Shown here: positions 12,775 to 19,600 of the stretch, piece after piece | Layout: each line of letters opens with the position of its first letter | Position numbering within the stretch: position 1 is the stretch's first letter | NCBI GenBank assembly: GCA_963966315.1 | Contig: CAWZYX010000047.1 | Location: forward strand, 1 to 20,991 | From: Winogradskyella_A sp963966315 | GTDB lineage: Bacteria > Bacteroidota > Bacteroidia > Flavobacteriales > Flavobacteriaceae | Direction: 5' to 3' | DNA length: 20,991 nt | Made by a program: the position numbers and the translations under genes | The notes under the pieces: generated by a model | What the model was told of the DNA's origin: nothing | The model's database searches: none | The model's input: the letters and a program-made list of their open reading frames with translations, nothing else

Positions 12775-13404
12775 ATGAAAAAACTACTTACTAGTGTTAT
12801 TTACCTCATGGTTTTACTGATCTCCCACGCTACTTATTCTCAGGCACAGTCCGGCGATATTGAATTAGGCTTTGGAATTGGCCCCAGTTTTGCATCCGTC
12901 TCAGATTTTGACGGTCAGGCCAATGCCGGAACTCTTACCAGTTTTAATATAGCGGCCAGTGGAGAGTATTATTTTTCTGATAGATGGGGCATAAAAATGA
13001 AACTCATTTATGATAATAAAGGATGGAGCGATGGGTTTATTGAAGACGAAACGGGATTTTTTGATACCGATTATAAACTCGGGTATCTAACCATTCCGGT
13101 CATGGCTAATTGGCATTTTAGCAAAAACCGAAACTGGTACTTAAATTTCGGAGGGTATGCGGGATTCCTGCTAAGTGCTAAGGATACAACACTCGATACG
13201 GACTTAAAAGAGTCCTTCTCAAGTACAGACTTTGGTTTAACCGCTGGAATTGGTTATGGATTCCGATTAAATGACCAAATGAGGTTATTTCTAGAATATG
13301 AGGAGCAATTTGGTTTTTCGGATATTTTTGAATTCAACCCGGGTGATGCTATCTCAAATAGACGATCTAGTTTTAACTTGGGATTGTTGTATCAGCTGAA
13401 ATAG
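12775..13404 (+). CDS. Outer-membrane beta-barrel protein (PorT-like)
   Basis: 209-aa secreted protein. The signal peptide is about 1-23 (basic MKKLLTS, hydrophobic core, cleavage near SQAQ). The mature part is a run of alternating amphipathic strands with glycine and aromatic residues (LGFGIGPSFASVSDF, YYFSDRWGIKMKLIYDNKGW, WYLNFGGYAGFLLSAK, GLTAGIGYGFRLN, SSFNLGLLYQLK). This fits the Bacteroidota 'outer membrane beta-barrel / PorT family' fold of about 8 strands. Such proteins are placed in the outer membrane by Bam; individual roles are mostly unknown. It has its own promoter and a strong terminator, so it is probably monocistronic. Confidence 0.8.
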   Translation: MKKLLTSVIYLMVLLISHATYSQAQSGDIELGFGIGPSFASVSDFDGQANAGTLTSFNIAASGEYYFSDRWGIKMKLIYDNKGWSDGFIEDETGFFDTDYKLGYLTIPVMANWHFSKNRNWYLNFGGYAGFLLSAKDTTLDTDLKESFSSTDFGLTAGIGYGFRLNDQMRLFLEYEEQFGFSDIFEFNPGDAISNRRSSFNLGLLYQLK

Positions 13405-13423
13405 AATTTAAGAAGCTGTTTAG

Positions 13424-13451
13424 AAAAAGGATGCATTTTTGCATCCTTTTG
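13424..13451 (+). terminator. Intrinsic terminator after the 12775 OMP gene
   Basis: AAAAGGATGCA (13425-13435) pairs perfectly with TGCATCCTTTT (13440-13450) around a 4-T loop. The A/T-rich ends give a bidirectional look. Confidence 0.9.
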
Positions 13452-13452
13452 T

Positions 13453-13867
13453 TGTTGTGCGGAATGTGTTATAAATACAGCTTTTAACAATTACGTCGCC
13501 ATCTACTTTGTTTTATTCCAGCACTTTTAGCAAAGTCTGCAATTCTCAAGTACAACCTCTGAAATTTGATAGTTGGGAAAAATCTTAACTGATTTTTTAG
13601 TTTTTTAATAGCTCAGAATTAAAAACTATTGAAGCTGAAGAAAATTCTATATAAAATTTGAAGAACCTTGAATTACAACATTTTTAGATTGATTTTCTAC
13701 AACAATTATAATTATCATAGGCTGTAGTTTTAGAGTCCGTAAATTTGATGTCAATTTAAAAATAGTCCATCAAATTGTTAATAAGCTGTTGATAAAAGAC
13801 TAAAGCTAGAAAAAACAGGCTTATTTATTAATTAATTTCATATAACAATAATCAAACTTTAATTATT
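13453..13867. other. 415-bp AT-rich intergenic stretch, no gene seen
   Basis: No reading frame of useful length with coding character is visible on either strand, and I see no tRNA or obvious structured RNA. The stretch is clearly AT-richer than its flanks. It holds short T- and A-runs and one inverted repeat with an overlapping -7-like element at 13740-13776 (separate entry). It probably serves as a long 5' regulatory region for the 13868 gene, or is a remnant of decayed sequence. Confidence 0.6.
13740..13776 (+). promoter_or_regulatory. -7-like element with 9-bp inverted repeat
   Basis: TAAATTTG at 13740-13747 fits TAnnTTTG. It overlaps the left arm of an inverted repeat (AATTTGATG, 13742-13750; CATCAAATT, 13768-13776; 17-nt spacer). 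The arrangement could be a promoter with an operator straddling the start site, or a 5'-leader hairpin. No clear -33 TTG is seen, and the next ATG is about 90 bp away. Confidence 0.35.
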
Positions 13868-14389
13868 ATGAAAAAATTCTTAATCTTAGTTGCAGTTGCT
13901 GCATTTTCATTTAATGTCTATGCGCAGGACGGTGGAGGAGCGTTGTCAAAAGGTTCTAAATTCTTTGAAATTAACACAGGTTCTTTTGTTGTTGGAAGCA
14001 CCTCGTTCTCTTTAACATCAATAGATGGAAATACGGCTTGGTCTATTGGTGCTGAAGGCGGGTACTTCGTAATTGACAACTTAGCTATTAAAGGTGGATT
14101 AGGTTATTCCGATAGTGGAAGTGACGGACCTGGGTCAACGTCTTTTGTTTACAAAATTGGTTCAAAATATTTTATAATCGATAAAATACCTGTTGGCGTT
14201 GATTTTACAGGTGCTTCATTTAAGGATTTCGATGAGAACCCTTCTTATTTAGGTATTGAAGGTGGATATGCATGGTTTATTACAGATCATATTTCATTGG
14301 AACCAAAATTGAGATATAATATTTCAATGAATAGCGATTTCTATGATGATGCGTTTCAGGCCTTGGTTGGATTTGCATTTTACTTTTAA
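13868..14389 (+). CDS. Small outer-membrane beta-barrel protein
   Basis: 173-aa secreted protein. The signal peptide is about 1-19 (MKKFLILVAVAAFSFNVYA, then Gln). The mature chain shows beta-strand alternation with Gly/aromatic spacing (FEINTGSFVVGSTSF, WSIGAEGGYFVIDNLAIKGGLGY, YLGIEGGYAWFITDHISLEPKLRYNI) and ends in Phe (VGFAFYF), the terminal signal of Bam-assembled barrels. It fits an OmpW/OmpA-like 8-strand barrel; the substrate or partner is unknown. The gene and its upstream region are visibly AT-richer than the neighbours. A strong terminator follows at once, so it is probably expressed alone. Confidence 0.78.
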   Translation: MKKFLILVAVAAFSFNVYAQDGGGALSKGSKFFEINTGSFVVGSTSFSLTSIDGNTAWSIGAEGGYFVIDNLAIKGGLGYSDSGSDGPGSTSFVYKIGSKYFIIDKIPVGVDFTGASFKDFDENPSYLGIEGGYAWFITDHISLEPKLRYNISMNSDFYDDAFQALVGFAFYF

Positions 14390-14409
14390 AAAGTATTTTA
14401 AGTATAATG

Positions 14410-14437
14410 AAGGGATGTCACTGGCATCCCTTTTTTA
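14410..14437 (+). terminator. Intrinsic terminator after the 13868 gene
   Basis: AGGGATGTC (14411-14419) pairs with GGCATCCCT (14423-14431), with one G-T pair and a 3-nt loop, followed by a run of Ts. Confidence 0.9.
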
Positions 14438-14471
14438 TTTTAGATCGAATAATTAATTAACTTTCAGGATA

Positions 14472-14479
14472 TAAATTTA
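14472..14479 (+). promoter_or_regulatory. -7-like element TAAATTTA for the 14494 gene
   Basis: TAAATTTA (TAnnTTT with A for the last G) lies 14 bp before the ATG at 14494, a sensible distance for a short leader. The -33 is unclear. Confidence 0.4.
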
Positions 14480-14493
14480 ATCTCGATCAACTT

Positions 14494-15000
14494 ATGAAAA
14501 AACCAGTAATTACGATGTTAGCGCTTTTTGGATTGCTGACCATGAGTGCCCAGGAAGTTAACGCAGGCCTCCATCTGGGATTACCTCTTGGTGAGACTTC
14601 CGATCTCTACACCTTTAATTTAACGCTCGATGTGACGGTTCTGTGGGAGATCAGTGAGGATTTTGAAGCAGGTGCAACCACCGGTTTGTCTTCTAATTTT
14701 GGAGACGAAGTTGAGAGCCCGGCAGATATATCACCACCAATTATGGAGAAGGTGGATGATGCGATGTTTTTACCCATTGCCGGTACGGCCCGCTATGAAA
14801 TTACCGAGGCCTTTACTTTAGGGGTTGATCTTGGCTACGCCATTGGTTTGGCTCCTAGTAGTAATGACGGCGGTTTCTATTTTGCTCCGCGCGCACAGTA
14901 CGATATTGCCGACGATCTAGACATCGTTCTGTCTTACAGAGGTATTTCAAACGATGGCACTTTTAGTGTGCTTAATTTAGGGGTAGAATACGAGTTTTGA
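14494..15000 (+). CDS. Small outer-membrane beta-barrel protein
   Basis: 168-aa secreted protein. The signal peptide is about 1-19 (MKKPVITMLALFGLLTMSA, then Gln). The mature sequence alternates hydrophobic strands and acidic turns (NAGLHLGLPLGE, TFNLTLDVTVLWEISEDFEAGATTGL, RYEITEAFTLGVDLGYAIGLAPSSN, YFAPRAQYDIADDLDIVLSYRGIS, LNLGVEYEF) and ends in Phe. This is the pattern of 8-strand Bacteroidota outer-membrane barrels. It is not a close copy of the two preceding barrels by eye. It is bracketed by terminators at 14410-14437 and 15026-15055, so it is monocistronic. The function is unknown. Confidence 0.78.
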   Translation: MKKPVITMLALFGLLTMSAQEVNAGLHLGLPLGETSDLYTFNLTLDVTVLWEISEDFEAGATTGLSSNFGDEVESPADISPPIMEKVDDAMFLPIAGTARYEITEAFTLGVDLGYAIGLAPSSNDGGFYFAPRAQYDIADDLDIVLSYRGISNDGTFSVLNLGVEYEF

Positions 15001-15025
15001 TGTAAAACATCCTTGAACAACCCAT

Positions 15026-15055
15026 AAAAACCGAGCATGCGCTCGGTTTTTTTTT
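15026..15055 (+). terminator. Intrinsic terminator after the 14494 gene
   Basis: AAAAACCGAGC pairs with GCTCGGTTTTT across an ATGC centre, followed by more Ts. It is a strong hairpin. The -33 region of the aroQ promoter must lie within its T-tract. Confidence 0.92.
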
Positions 15056-15063
15056 CGATATCT

Positions 15064-15071
15064 TATATTTA
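15064..15071 (+). promoter_or_regulatory. -7-like element TATATTTA for aroQ
   Basis: TATATTTA is followed by CAGC and the ATG at 15076, the same 4-nt gap and the same CAGC spacer as at the cysteine desulfurase gene (3780-3791). It predicts a leaderless aroQ mRNA and decides the start over the longer frame that begins inside the terminator. Confidence 0.55.
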
Positions 15072-15075
15072 CAGC

Positions 15076-15492
15076 ATGAAGTTAATTATCATCAATGGTC
15101 CCAACCTTAATCTGTTGGGAAGAAGAGAGCCCGAAATATATGGAAACATCACCTTCGACAGTTATTTTGAGGGATTAAAAATGGCCTACAACAATGTGGT
15201 GCTCGAATATTTTCAATCAAATGTAGAAGGAGAACTCATTGATAAGATCCAGGAAGTGGGATTTGATTACGATGGCATCATCCTTAATGCGGCCGCTTAC
15301 ACACATACATCTGTAGGTATTGGTGATGCCGTGAAGGCCATATCTACTCCTGTTGTAGAGGTACACATCTCCAATACCTTTTCTCGAGAGGAGTTCCGTC
15401 ACCATTCCTATATTTCTCCTCATGCCAAAGGGGTTATTCTGGGATTTGGTATGGACAGTTATGCACTGGCAATTAGGAGCTTTATTCTATAA
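15076..15492 (+). CDS. aroQ: Type II 3-dehydroquinate dehydratase
   Basis: 138-aa shikimate-pathway enzyme. It converts 3-dehydroquinate to 3-dehydroshikimate and forms a dodecamer in the cytosol. Type II landmarks are INGPNLNLLGRREPEIYG with the lid Arg and catalytic Tyr22, NAAAYTHTSV (N71, H77), VEVHISN (His97) and SREEFRHHS (R108). The sequence is full length for the family (about 140-150 aa, slightly short). The ATG at 15076 is chosen because the 13 upstream in-frame residues are encoded by the terminator T-tract. In many Bacteroidota aroQ neighbours xerD; here three OMP genes lie between them. Confidence 0.95.
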   Translation: MKLIIINGPNLNLLGRREPEIYGNITFDSYFEGLKMAYNNVVLEYFQSNVEGELIDKIQEVGFDYDGIILNAAAYTHTSVGIGDAVKAISTPVVEVHISNTFSREEFRHHSYISPHAKGVILGFGMDSYALAIRSFIL

Positions 15493-15520
15493 AAAAAGCA
15501 GCCTTTAGGCTGCTTTTTTT
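15491..15520. terminator. Bidirectional terminator, aroQ / lpdA
   Basis: A 13-bp stem (seven As plus GCAGCC, pairing with GGCTGC plus seven Ts) closes a TTTA loop. It overlaps the aroQ stop codon and ends 16 bp before the lpdA stop. The symmetrical A/T flanks serve both convergent genes. Confidence 0.93.
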
Positions 15521-15536
15521 CGTCATATCTTGACCA

Positions 15537-16913
15537 TCACAGATGGATCACTTCGTCGTAAGCGTCGGCCACCGCTTCCATAACCGCCTCACTCATGGTG
15601 GGGTGGGGGTGAATTGCTTTTAATACCTCATGTCCTGTGGTCTCCAGTTTTCTGCCTAGCACAGCTTCCGCGATCATATCAGTGACGCCGGCACCTATCA
15701 TATGACAACCCAGCCATTCACCGTATTTAGCATCAAAGATCACCTTTACAAAACCATCTTTATGTCCGCCTGCACTTGCTTTTCCCGAAGCAGAAAAAGG
15801 GAATTTTCCAACTTTTATGTCTAAACCTTGCTCTTTGGCCTGTGCTTCGGTCAATCCTACGCTGGCTACCTCGGGTGAACAATAAGTACAGCCCGGAATG
15901 TTCCCGTAATCGATCGGTTCTACATGCATACCAGCGATCTTCTCCACACAAAGAATCCCCTCTGCAGAGGCCACATGAGCCAATGCCTGACCGGGGGTAA
16001 CATCTCCAATGGCGTAATAGCCCGGAATGTTGGTCTGGTAATACGGATTCACAAGTATTTTATCACGGTCTACGGCAATGCCTACATCTTCAAGGCCTAT
16101 GTTCTCTATATTGGATTTAATCCCCACTGCCGACAACACAATATCGGCTTCGAGTACTTCTTCACCTTTTTTGGTTTTCACAGTGGCTTTAACCCCTTTA
16201 CCAGACGTATCAACTGAGGTCACTTCTGCAGAGGTCATGATCTTGATCCCACTTTTCTTAAAGCTCCTTTCCAACTGTTTGGAAACTTCATCATCTTCAA
16301 CAGGTACAATCCTGGGCATATACTCCACAATGGTTACTTCCGTGCCCATTGAATTATAGAAGTAAGCAAATTCTACCCCGATGGCACCGGAGCCAACCAC
16401 AATCATTTTTTGAGGTTGTTTTTCGAGGGTCATGGCTTTGCGGTATCCGATCACCTTTTTACCATCCTGAGGAAGACTGGGTAGTTCTCTAGACCTTGCT
16501 CCTGTTGCAATAATGATATGATCTGCTTCGTAATCCTTACCATCTACCTCAACTTTTTTACCGGGCTTTATTTTTCCAAATCCTTCAATGACATCAATTT
16601 TGTTCTTCTTCATTAAAAACTTTACACCATTGCTCATGCCATCTGCCACACCTCGACTCCTTTTGACGACCGCATCAAAGTCATGATCGGCGTCTTTTAC
16701 CTTAAGACCGTAATCTTCGGCGTGCTTTAAATACTCAAATACCTGGGCCGATTTTAATAAGGCTTTGGTAGGAATGCATCCCCAGTTTAGGCATACACCA
16801 CCTAAACTTTCCTTTTCTACAATTGCTGTTTTGAAACCGAGCTGGGACGCTCTGATGGCAGTTACGTATCCACCAGGACCACTTCCTAGCACTATAATAT
16901 CGTATTTACTCAT
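15537..16913 (-). CDS. lpdA: Dihydrolipoyl dehydrogenase (E3)
   Basis: 458-aa FAD flavoprotein. It re-oxidises dihydrolipoamide with NAD+ for the pyruvate, 2-oxoglutarate and branched-chain 2-oxoacid dehydrogenase complexes. The FAD Rossmann motif is GSGPGG (10-15), the redox disulfide is C41/C46 in GGVCLNWGCIPTK, and a second GxGxxG for NAD is in VVGSGAIGVEFA. AIGDV marks the FAD site, and the C-terminal dimer domain has the catalytic His-Glu pair (H437/E442 in HPHPTMSE). It is full length. No E1 or E2 genes are adjacent, so the gene is not in a complex operon. The start ATG has no clear SD. Confidence 0.95.
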   Translation of the reverse strand: MSKYDIIVLGSGPGGYVTAIRASQLGFKTAIVEKESLGGVCLNWGCIPTKALLKSAQVFEYLKHAEDYGLKVKDADHDFDAVVKRSRGVADGMSNGVKFLMKKNKIDVIEGFGKIKPGKKVEVDGKDYEADHIIIATGARSRELPSLPQDGKKVIGYRKAMTLEKQPQKMIVVGSGAIGVEFAYFYNSMGTEVTIVEYMPRIVPVEDDEVSKQLERSFKKSGIKIMTSAEVTSVDTSGKGVKATVKTKKGEEVLEADIVLSAVGIKSNIENIGLEDVGIAVDRDKILVNPYYQTNIPGYYAIGDVTPGQALAHVASAEGILCVEKIAGMHVEPIDYGNIPGCTYCSPEVASVGLTEAQAKEQGLDIKVGKFPFSASGKASAGGHKDGFVKVIFDAKYGEWLGCHMIGAGVTDMIAEAVLGRKLETTGHEVLKAIHPHPTMSEAVMEAVADAYDEVIHL

Positions 16914-17021
16914 GTGAAGATGTATATCTATTTAAGGCTACGAATTTACGAAACCTAAACGTATTAAGAAACACGAATACTAAAATCTGGAAGACCTTCT
17001 TTAGTTAACAACCGTAAACAA

Positions 17022-17498
17022 TTAGTATGCCTTAAAAATTAGGGCAACTCCATTGATGCAATGACGCTTTCCAGTGGTATGGCGTGGTCCGTCGTTAAAG
17101 ACATGACCTAAATGACCACCACAGTTGGCGCAATGCTCTTCTGTGCGAGCGTATCCCAATTTATAATCTGTTGAAAAGGCCACGTTGCCCTTTATCTCAC
17201 GATCGAAACTGGGCCACCCAGAACCGGAGTCAAATTTGTGTTCGCTTTTAAAAAGAGGCGTGTCACATGCTGCACAGTGATACACTCCTTTTTTGTAATT
17301 TTTATTCAGTGGGCTGCTCCATGCGCGCTCTGTACCAGCCTCGCGGAGCACGTAATATTGTTCTTTGCTGAGCTGAGCTTTCCACTCCGCATCCGTCTTT
17401 TCAACAGTATACTTTTTTTGATCGTTTTGCTCCTCCTGAGCTTTCCCTTGGCAGCTTAGGAAAACCCCTAACACACTTAGTAGAATTATCTTTTTCAT
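17022..17498 (-). CDS. msrB: Lipoprotein-type peptide methionine-R-sulfoxide reductase
   Basis: 158-aa MsrB that reduces methionine-R-sulfoxide in proteins. The signal peptide ends in a lipobox-like LSC with Cys16, so it is probably a lipid-anchored, periplasm-side repair enzyme. Core motifs are the two zinc pairs (C75/C78 in CAAC, C123/C126 in CANC), GSGWPSF, GHLGHVF, and the catalytic Cys147 in KRHCING. I chose the ATG at 17498 over the TTG at 17504, because a -7 element at 17502-17509 overlaps the TTG and the ATG gives a clean signal peptide. It lies 108 bp upstream of lpdA on the same strand; co-transcription is possible but not shown. Confidence 0.92.
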   Translation of the reverse strand: MKKIILLSVLGVFLSCQGKAQEEQNDQKKYTVEKTDAEWKAQLSKEQYYVLREAGTERAWSSPLNKNYKKGVYHCAACDTPLFKSEHKFDSGSGWPSFDREIKGNVAFSTDYKLGYARTEEHCANCGGHLGHVFNDGPRHTTGKRHCINGVALIFKAY

Positions 17499-17501
17499 AC
17501 T

Positions 17502-17509
17502 CAAAATTA
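17502..17509 (-). promoter_or_regulatory. -7 promoter element TAATTTTG for msrB
   Basis: Read on minus, TAATTTTG is followed by AGT and the ATG at 17498 (3-nt gap), another leaderless-type arrangement. No exact -33 TTG is visible at 17-23 bp. Confidence 0.5.
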
Positions 17510-17577
17510 TGGAATTCTGAGGAGGTGTGTTCCGGCATTAACGTTTCCTTAATTACGAAATCGTTGTAATGAGCCTC

Positions 17578-17611
17578 TTGCATGAATAATCTACATTGAG
17601 CTTTAGGTTTG
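17578..17611 (+). promoter_or_regulatory. Candidate promoter for the glgE operon
   Basis: TTG at 17578-17580, a 23-bp spacer and TAGGTTTG at 17604-17611 fit the -33/-7 consensus at its long-spacer limit. A leader of about 40 nt precedes the ATG at 17661. Confidence 0.5.
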
Positions 17612-17660
17612 AAAACTTATTTTATTAAATTCGAAATCTGAATGCTAATTTTTTTAAAAA

Positions 17661-19598
17661 ATGCAAAATCAAAAGCGTGTTGTTATTGATTATGTATCGC
17701 CACAGATCAATGGTGGCGATTTTTACATTAAGAGGGTGCTGAATGAAGTGGTGAATGTGGATGCCCATGTCCTTGTAGATGGTCATGATGTAATTGCAGC
17801 CTCGGTCTTGTTTAAACATGAAAAGGACAAGGTATGGAGGGAAACAAGAATGCATTTGGTGGTTAATGACGAATGGAAGGGAAGCTTTATGGTTGACAAG
17901 CAGGGGTTTTACAGCTATAAGGTTGAAGGCTGGGTTGATTATGCACTCAACTGGCAACATGGAATTGAGCGTAAGATAGAGGACGGTCAGAAAGTGAGCT
18001 CGGAGTTATTGGAAGGTATTTCCTTTCTGAAACCACTATTAAAAAAGGTAAATAGCTCTGAAAAGGAATTTCTAAAACACTGTATCGCGATCTTTGATAA
18101 GGAAGAGCATTATGAGGAGGCAGTATCGCTTGCCAAAAGCACAGATTTGCATCGGATATTTGTGAAATATCCCGAAAAATACCTAGCTAACAGCTCAAAA
18201 GAATTTCAGGTGTATGTAGACCGAAAAAAAGCGCTGTTTAGTACCTGGTATGAATTTTTTCCCAGATCAAGTTCCCCAAAGGAAGGAGAGCACGGTACAT
18301 TTAAAGACTGTCATCGTTTGCTCCCGCGCATCGCCGAAATGGGTTTCGACACGCTTTATTTTCCACCGATACATCCCATTGGATATGTCAATCGAAAAGG
18401 GAAAAATAACACTACCGAAGCAAAGGATGGGGATGTGGGTTCGGCATGGGGCATAGGATCTCCCGAAGGAGGACATAAGGATATCCATCCAAAGCTGGGT
18501 ACACTCGATGATTTTAAGGAACTGATACAAGAATCCTCAAAACTGGGTATTGAAATAGCCATGGATTATGCCTTACAGGCGGCTCCCGATCACCCCTGGG
18601 TAAAAGAACACCCTCAGTGGTTCAAGTGGCGGCCAGATGGTACCGTTCAGTACGCAGAGAACCCTCCGAAGAAGTACCAGGATATCCTGCCTATTTACTG
18701 GGAAACTAAAGACTACAAAGCTTTATGGGATGAATGCCTGAGTATTTTAATGCATTGGATTGACTGTGGTATAAAGGTGTTCAGGGTAGATAACCCCCAT
18801 ACCAAACCCTACTATTTCTGGAATTGGATCATTTCTGAGGTCAAAAAACAGCACCCCGATGTTCTTTTTTTGGCCGAAGCATTTACAAAGCCCAAAGTAA
18901 TGCAGCAGTTGGCAAAACAGGGATACACACAATCCTACACCTATTTTACCTGGCGAGTTAGTAAACACGAACTAACAGAGTATCTCACTGAGTTGACCCA
19001 AAGCGAACAAAGGGAGTATATGAGACCTAATTTCTGGCCGAATACCCCTGATATTAACCCATACCACTTACAAGGTGCCAATGAGAGCAGATTCATGCAA
19101 CGTTATGCCCTTGCCGCAACTCTTAGTTCCAATATTGGCATATACGGGCCGGTTTTTGAACAAATGATCAATGAAGCCATTCCGGGGAAAGAAGAGTACT
19201 ATATGTCTGAAAAATTCCAGTTGTGTCACTACGACTGGAGTGTTAGAAATAAGCTTACTGCTGTTATTTCTAAAATAAACAGGTTGCGTCATGAACAGCC
19301 AGCATTACAGCAGACCAACAATATCAAATTTTGTCATATCGAAAACGACAATCTCATCGCTTTTTACAAATGGAGTGAGGATCGCATTAACGAGCTCTTA
19401 ATAGTAATAAGCCTTGATCCCTATTACTCACAACAAGGAACCCTGCAATTGCCACTTCAGGATCTGGGAGTTCATCAGGGACAACAGTTGACCATGCAGG
19501 ACCTGTTCACAGGGAGCAGTTACAACTGGTATCACGAATGGAATTTTGTTGAGTTGCATCCTAGTTTGCCATTTCATATATTTAAAATAGTTAAATAG
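17661..19598 (+). CDS. glgE: Alpha-1,4-glucan:maltose-1-phosphate maltosyltransferase
   Basis: 645-aa GH13 enzyme of the GlgE subfamily. It moves maltosyl from maltose-1-phosphate onto the non-reducing end of alpha-1,4-glucans in the cytosol. The N-terminal beta-domain (about 5-110) and a helical insert (about 115-180) precede the catalytic barrel from residue 190 (FSTWYEFFPRSSS). GlgE landmarks are GFDTLYFPPIHPIG, GSPEGGHKDIHPKLGTLDDF, WFKWRPDGTVQYAENPPKKY, the nucleophile D377 (FRVDNPHTKP), the acid/base E406 (LAEAFTKP) and NFWPNTPDINP. The phosphate-binding features and the absence of a hydrolase-type site favour GlgE over alpha-amylase. It starts without an SD. The next gene begins 2 bp after its stop, so they are one operon. 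Confidence 0.94.
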   Translation: MQNQKRVVIDYVSPQINGGDFYIKRVLNEVVNVDAHVLVDGHDVIAASVLFKHEKDKVWRETRMHLVVNDEWKGSFMVDKQGFYSYKVEGWVDYALNWQHGIERKIEDGQKVSSELLEGISFLKPLLKKVNSSEKEFLKHCIAIFDKEEHYEEAVSLAKSTDLHRIFVKYPEKYLANSSKEFQVYVDRKKALFSTWYEFFPRSSSPKEGEHGTFKDCHRLLPRIAEMGFDTLYFPPIHPIGYVNRKGKNNTTEAKDGDVGSAWGIGSPEGGHKDIHPKLGTLDDFKELIQESSKLGIEIAMDYALQAAPDHPWVKEHPQWFKWRPDGTVQYAENPPKKYQDILPIYWETKDYKALWDECLSILMHWIDCGIKVFRVDNPHTKPYYFWNWIISEVKKQHPDVLFLAEAFTKPKVMQQLAKQGYTQSYTYFTWRVSKHELTEYLTELTQSEQREYMRPNFWPNTPDINPYHLQGANESRFMQRYALAATLSSNIGIYGPVFEQMINEAIPGKEEYYMSEKFQLCHYDWSVRNKLTAVISKINRLRHEQPALQQTNNIKFCHIENDNLIAFYKWSEDRINELLIVISLDPYYSQQGTLQLPLQDLGVHQGQQLTMQDLFTGSSYNWYHEWNFVELHPSLPFHIFKIVK

Positions 19599-19600
19599 CG

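Noticed and set aside
15037..15075. N-terminal extension of aroQ by 13 residues
   Set aside because: It is encoded by the terminator T-tract and the promoter box; the conserved protein begins at 15076.
17552..17570. ATTACGA/TTGTAAT hairpin upstream of glgE as a riboswitch or terminator
   Set aside because: The stem is short with a G-T pair, it has no T-tract, and it lies upstream of the predicted promoter, so it is not in the glgE leader.
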